A stretch of 64,000 bases of DNA from Stramonita haemastoma (taxonomy: Eukaryota > Mollusca > Gastropoda > Neogastropoda > Muricidae). The notes under the pieces are model-generated. The model did not search any database. It was not told the DNA's origin and worked only from the letters and a program-made list of their open reading frames with translations. Shown here piece after piece: positions 61,201 to 64,000 of the stretch; the first letter of the stretch is position 1; each line of letters begins with the position of its first letter. Where the stretch lies: NCBI GenBank assembly GCA_030674155.1, contig CM060323.1, positions 880,493 through 944,492 on the forward strand. The letters are read 5' to 3'. A program made the translations under genes and the position numbers.

Positions 61201-61465
61201 CTTTCTGTCTGTCTTGTTTGTCAAGAGTTGACAAATTTTGGAAAAGCTGGGTCCGAGATTTGACTTTAAAAAAAATCACAAACATAGTAGAGTAGAAAAG
61301 TTGAGTTAATTATTTATTTTTCCTGATGTCACTTAAAGGGAAGTGTTTTGTAAACCGTTGATAAAAGGGCATACACCCAGAAACCATATGCTAACTATGC
61401 AGTCAAACAAGGAACAGAACCAAAGAAAAAAAACCTGCTGTGACATAAAGGGGTTTAAAAAAAAA

Positions 61466-61487
61466 TATATATATATATATTATTTTA

Positions 61488-61520
<33 letters not shown>

Positions 61521-61569
61521 TTTTTATATATATATATTATATATTATGTATATATATATATATATTTTT

Positions 61570-61601
<32 letters not shown>

Positions 61602-61609
61602 TATATATA

Positions 61610-61667
<58 letters not shown>

Positions 61668-61675
61668 ATATATAA
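61466..61675. repeat. (AT)n tract, 210 bp
   Basis: Almost pure AT with TTT and TTAT interruptions. Confidence 0.97.
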
Positions 61676-62151
61676 CCTGATGCGTCCAGGCTTGTTGAAG
61701 GTTTTTCCCCCTTCAGAAAACTAAATGTTATTCCTTAAAGTTTTGTTTTCTTTCAGTTTGAATGGTCCTTGTCCTGTTATTTTTTTCTTTTTTGTTGTTG
61801 TTTAGATTGGGTTTGTTGTTGTTGTTTTCCCTCCTGCTGTATTTAGGGAGTTGAAAGATGTAAAAAGGTTACAAGCAAAAATGATTATAGCATCTGAGTA
61901 GACCTAGTATGCTCTGATTGTCTCACTTTTATTGTTTTGGTTCGGTTATTTTTTGTGTTTGTTTTTTTGTTGTTGAAAGTGTGTTTTAAAAGGTTGATAT
62001 GATATGCAGTGATTGGAGATGATCTTTTCATTCAGTTTATGTTTTCCCTCTCTTTTCTATGCTGCCTTTTGTTTTGACATGATTGTAGAATGTTGTAAGA
62101 AATATAACTCCTTGATTATTTTTCTGGCCTTCTGATGTTTGAGCAGTGATC

Positions 62152-62200
62152 AATAAATCGTTATCTGGTCTCCTCATGGGTGTGTGGTTTTTGTTTCTGT
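62152..62200 (+). terminator. Candidate poly(A) site
   Basis: AATAAA at 62152-62157, followed after about 20 bp by GGGTGTGTGGTTTTTGTTT, the expected GU-rich element. It could end a long 3' UTR of the block at 51300. Confidence 0.35.
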
Positions 62201-62294
62201 TTGTCGCTGTGTTCACCATTGTGAAAGACAGTTGTATAGGAAACAAAACTTGCCGCTAAAGAAGTACTCTGACAGATGATAAAAGGTGTACTTC

Positions 62295-62380
62295 AGACTG
62301 ATTATATAGCTAAGGGGTTAAGACTTGACTTCAGTCCTGTGGGTCCATGAAAACTTGTGGATTTGAATTTTGGCTGCAAT
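62295..62380 (+). mobile_element. SINE head fragment
   Basis: TATAGCTAAGGGGTTAAGAC and GTGGATTTGAATTTTGG resemble boxes A and B of the tRNA-headed SINEs. Confidence 0.4.
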
Positions 62381-62589
62381 GTCTGACGAATTATGGGTGC
62401 TCTGCTTAACTCAACTCAACCCTCTTGCATTCAGATTCTCTTAAACAAATTGCCCCTATATTTGCATTCCATCATGAAATCAGGACAGGCACACATGCTC
62501 AATGGCCTTTACCTCCTTCTAAGTACATACCAGCAGCTATAATTACTTCCAGACTCTCACAGCAGGTCTGTGCCTCTGGCCTGATAGAG

Positions 62590-62738
62590 CTTCGGCACGT
62601 GGTAGCGATCAGTGAAGTCACTTCCTGATGGAAAACTACTGTGTGTAAATCCTGGCAAATCCCGGGTCAGGATTCGGGGGGGGGGGGGGGGGCAATTATT
62701 TCATCCCGGCAAATCCCGTTGGGGACTAAGAGGGTTAA
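62590..62738 (-). mobile_element. TTAA-element end, CCCTCTTAGTCC family
   Basis: Inverse match of 48415-48540, ending GGGACTAAGAGGGTTAA. Confidence 0.55.
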
Positions 62739-63484
62739 AGTACAGACCTGCCAGTGGGCAAGAAGGGCTCTTAATTCCCATTGTGTATGAACTGTGTGCA
62801 TACTTGATATTCTGCATGTGTATATATAAAATGCAGAATTATCAAAGTATGCACACAGTTCATGTCATCGTTTGGTTAGTTATGGAAGCATGAATATACC
62901 CAGTATAATAATTATATGGGATTTATATAGTAATTTATATAGCGCTGAATCTTGTAGATTACACAAATCAAAGCGCATCTGTACACAAAGAAAAAAGAAA
63001 ATAAACGCTGCTCTGAAGTTGGAATGTCAGCTGAGGCCAGTAGGCAGACCTGCAGAGTTGCAGGCACAGGGAAAGACCAGGCACTACACACCCCACATGT
63101 TAGAGAACGCAGGGAAGAAAAGAGAAAGCCATGTAGGGCCTATCTATGTTGGAAACCAGACTTTCAGCTGGGACGTCAGATGTTCTAATTTATGAAATAC
63201 GGCATACCAAGAGACGGATATAAACTTACTTATAAACATCTAGGGTACACTGTTTTCATCTTTTGACAGTGAACAAAGAAAGTAACCACCAAGACTTTCC
63301 ACTCCTAGGGCTGGCCACACCTACACATCAGTGAAACCACAAGAGGGTATGATCTGCCTACTCTGCCTGCCTCTCTCCTCTCGGCTTGAACTAACACAGC
63401 AAGGAATGGGAGGGGTTAGCAAGTGAAGACAATTGTTTATCAATGATGATAGGTGGTCAGGGGGTTTGTGCTTGTTAGAAAGGT

Positions 63485-63580
63485 ACACACACACACACAC
63501 ACACACTCATAACACACACACACACCACACACACACACTCCATAAACACACAACACACACACACACACACACACACACAT
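63485..63580. repeat. (AC)n microsatellite
   Basis: Interrupted AC tract. Confidence 0.95.
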
Positions 63581-64000
63581 TTTGTCCAATATTTATGTGA
63601 AAAAATTTAAAGAAGAAACATACACTGTGCCATCTGAAAATAAAATTTGACTTTGACACATACACCCACAAAATCATGAATATGATATGCACACATTGGG
63701 GAGAGGGGGGTGGGGAGTGAAAACCCCATCAGTGTTAAGGTAAATCTGAGAGAGAGAGAGAAAGAGCAAGGTCAATTTACCTTGCATGAAATATCACACT
63801 GCCATTTTAAAGAAAATTAGCATAGATTTTTTTATATTTAAAATACTTATAAAACAGTTATAAGTAACTTAAGTCAAAAGATGGAGTTGTGATAGTCTTA
63901 TGCACACGCATGCATGCATGTACACTACGTTCAAACCATCCCTACCACCACCACCTATATCAACAGCAGCAAAAGGTAATGCACTCAAAACATATGTTGT

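Overview
This is a stretch of animal nuclear genome, most likely from a mollusc and probably a gastropod. That guess rests on overall texture: genes split by GT-AG introns, very dense (AC)n, (AG)n and (AT)n microsatellites, several tRNA-headed SINE families, I-like and RTE-like LINE remnants, and TTAA-flanked miniature DNA transposons. No sequence marker here fixes the species.

Layout. Positions 1-3692 hold a non-LTR retrotransposon with its 5' portion inverted relative to its 3' portion, the signature of twin priming. Positions 4010-5565 (+) are the last three exons of a type-B carboxylesterase/cholinesterase-family gene whose upstream exons lie left of the window. Positions 5581-14484 hold no recognised gene and are filled with microsatellites, SINE copies and a decayed RTE-like reverse transcriptase (9892-10775).

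The main gene runs on + from about 14485 to 43675, and possibly to 57027. It encodes a very large Tudor-family protein with about twelve extended Tudor repeats in thirteen exons, followed by acidic, serine-rich sequence. Proteins of this type (Drosophila Tudor, vertebrate TDRD1/6/15) bind symmetrically dimethylated arginines on Piwi proteins and scaffold germ granules. A 5.7-kb final block (51300-57027) of acidic, tandemly repeated coding sequence may be its C-terminal tail, a long-isoform exon, or a separate gene: splice phase from the preceding exon does not match, and an alternative stop (43675) with a poly(A) signal (44272) exists.

Two properties of the Tudor gene stand out. First, four of its exon-intron junctions have been tandemly copied into the adjacent intron: donors at 19598, 33343 and 42764 and the acceptor at 22322. 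One further intron carries a 2.5-kb minisatellite whose units contain a consensus 5' splice-site hexamer. Second, the reading frame is interrupted by about ten single-base indels but by no substitution-type nonsense codon. Exon phases balance exactly once these indels are corrected, which points to consensus errors or very recent decay rather than an old pseudogene.

The introns also hold a full SINE of 886 bp with a 17-bp target-site duplication, and four TTAA-bounded piggyBac-like miniature elements, one inserted inside an older copy of another family. Right of 57027 the sequence is AT-rich, with LINE 3' fragments, a long (AT)n tract and candidate poly(A) sites, and no further gene is recognised.
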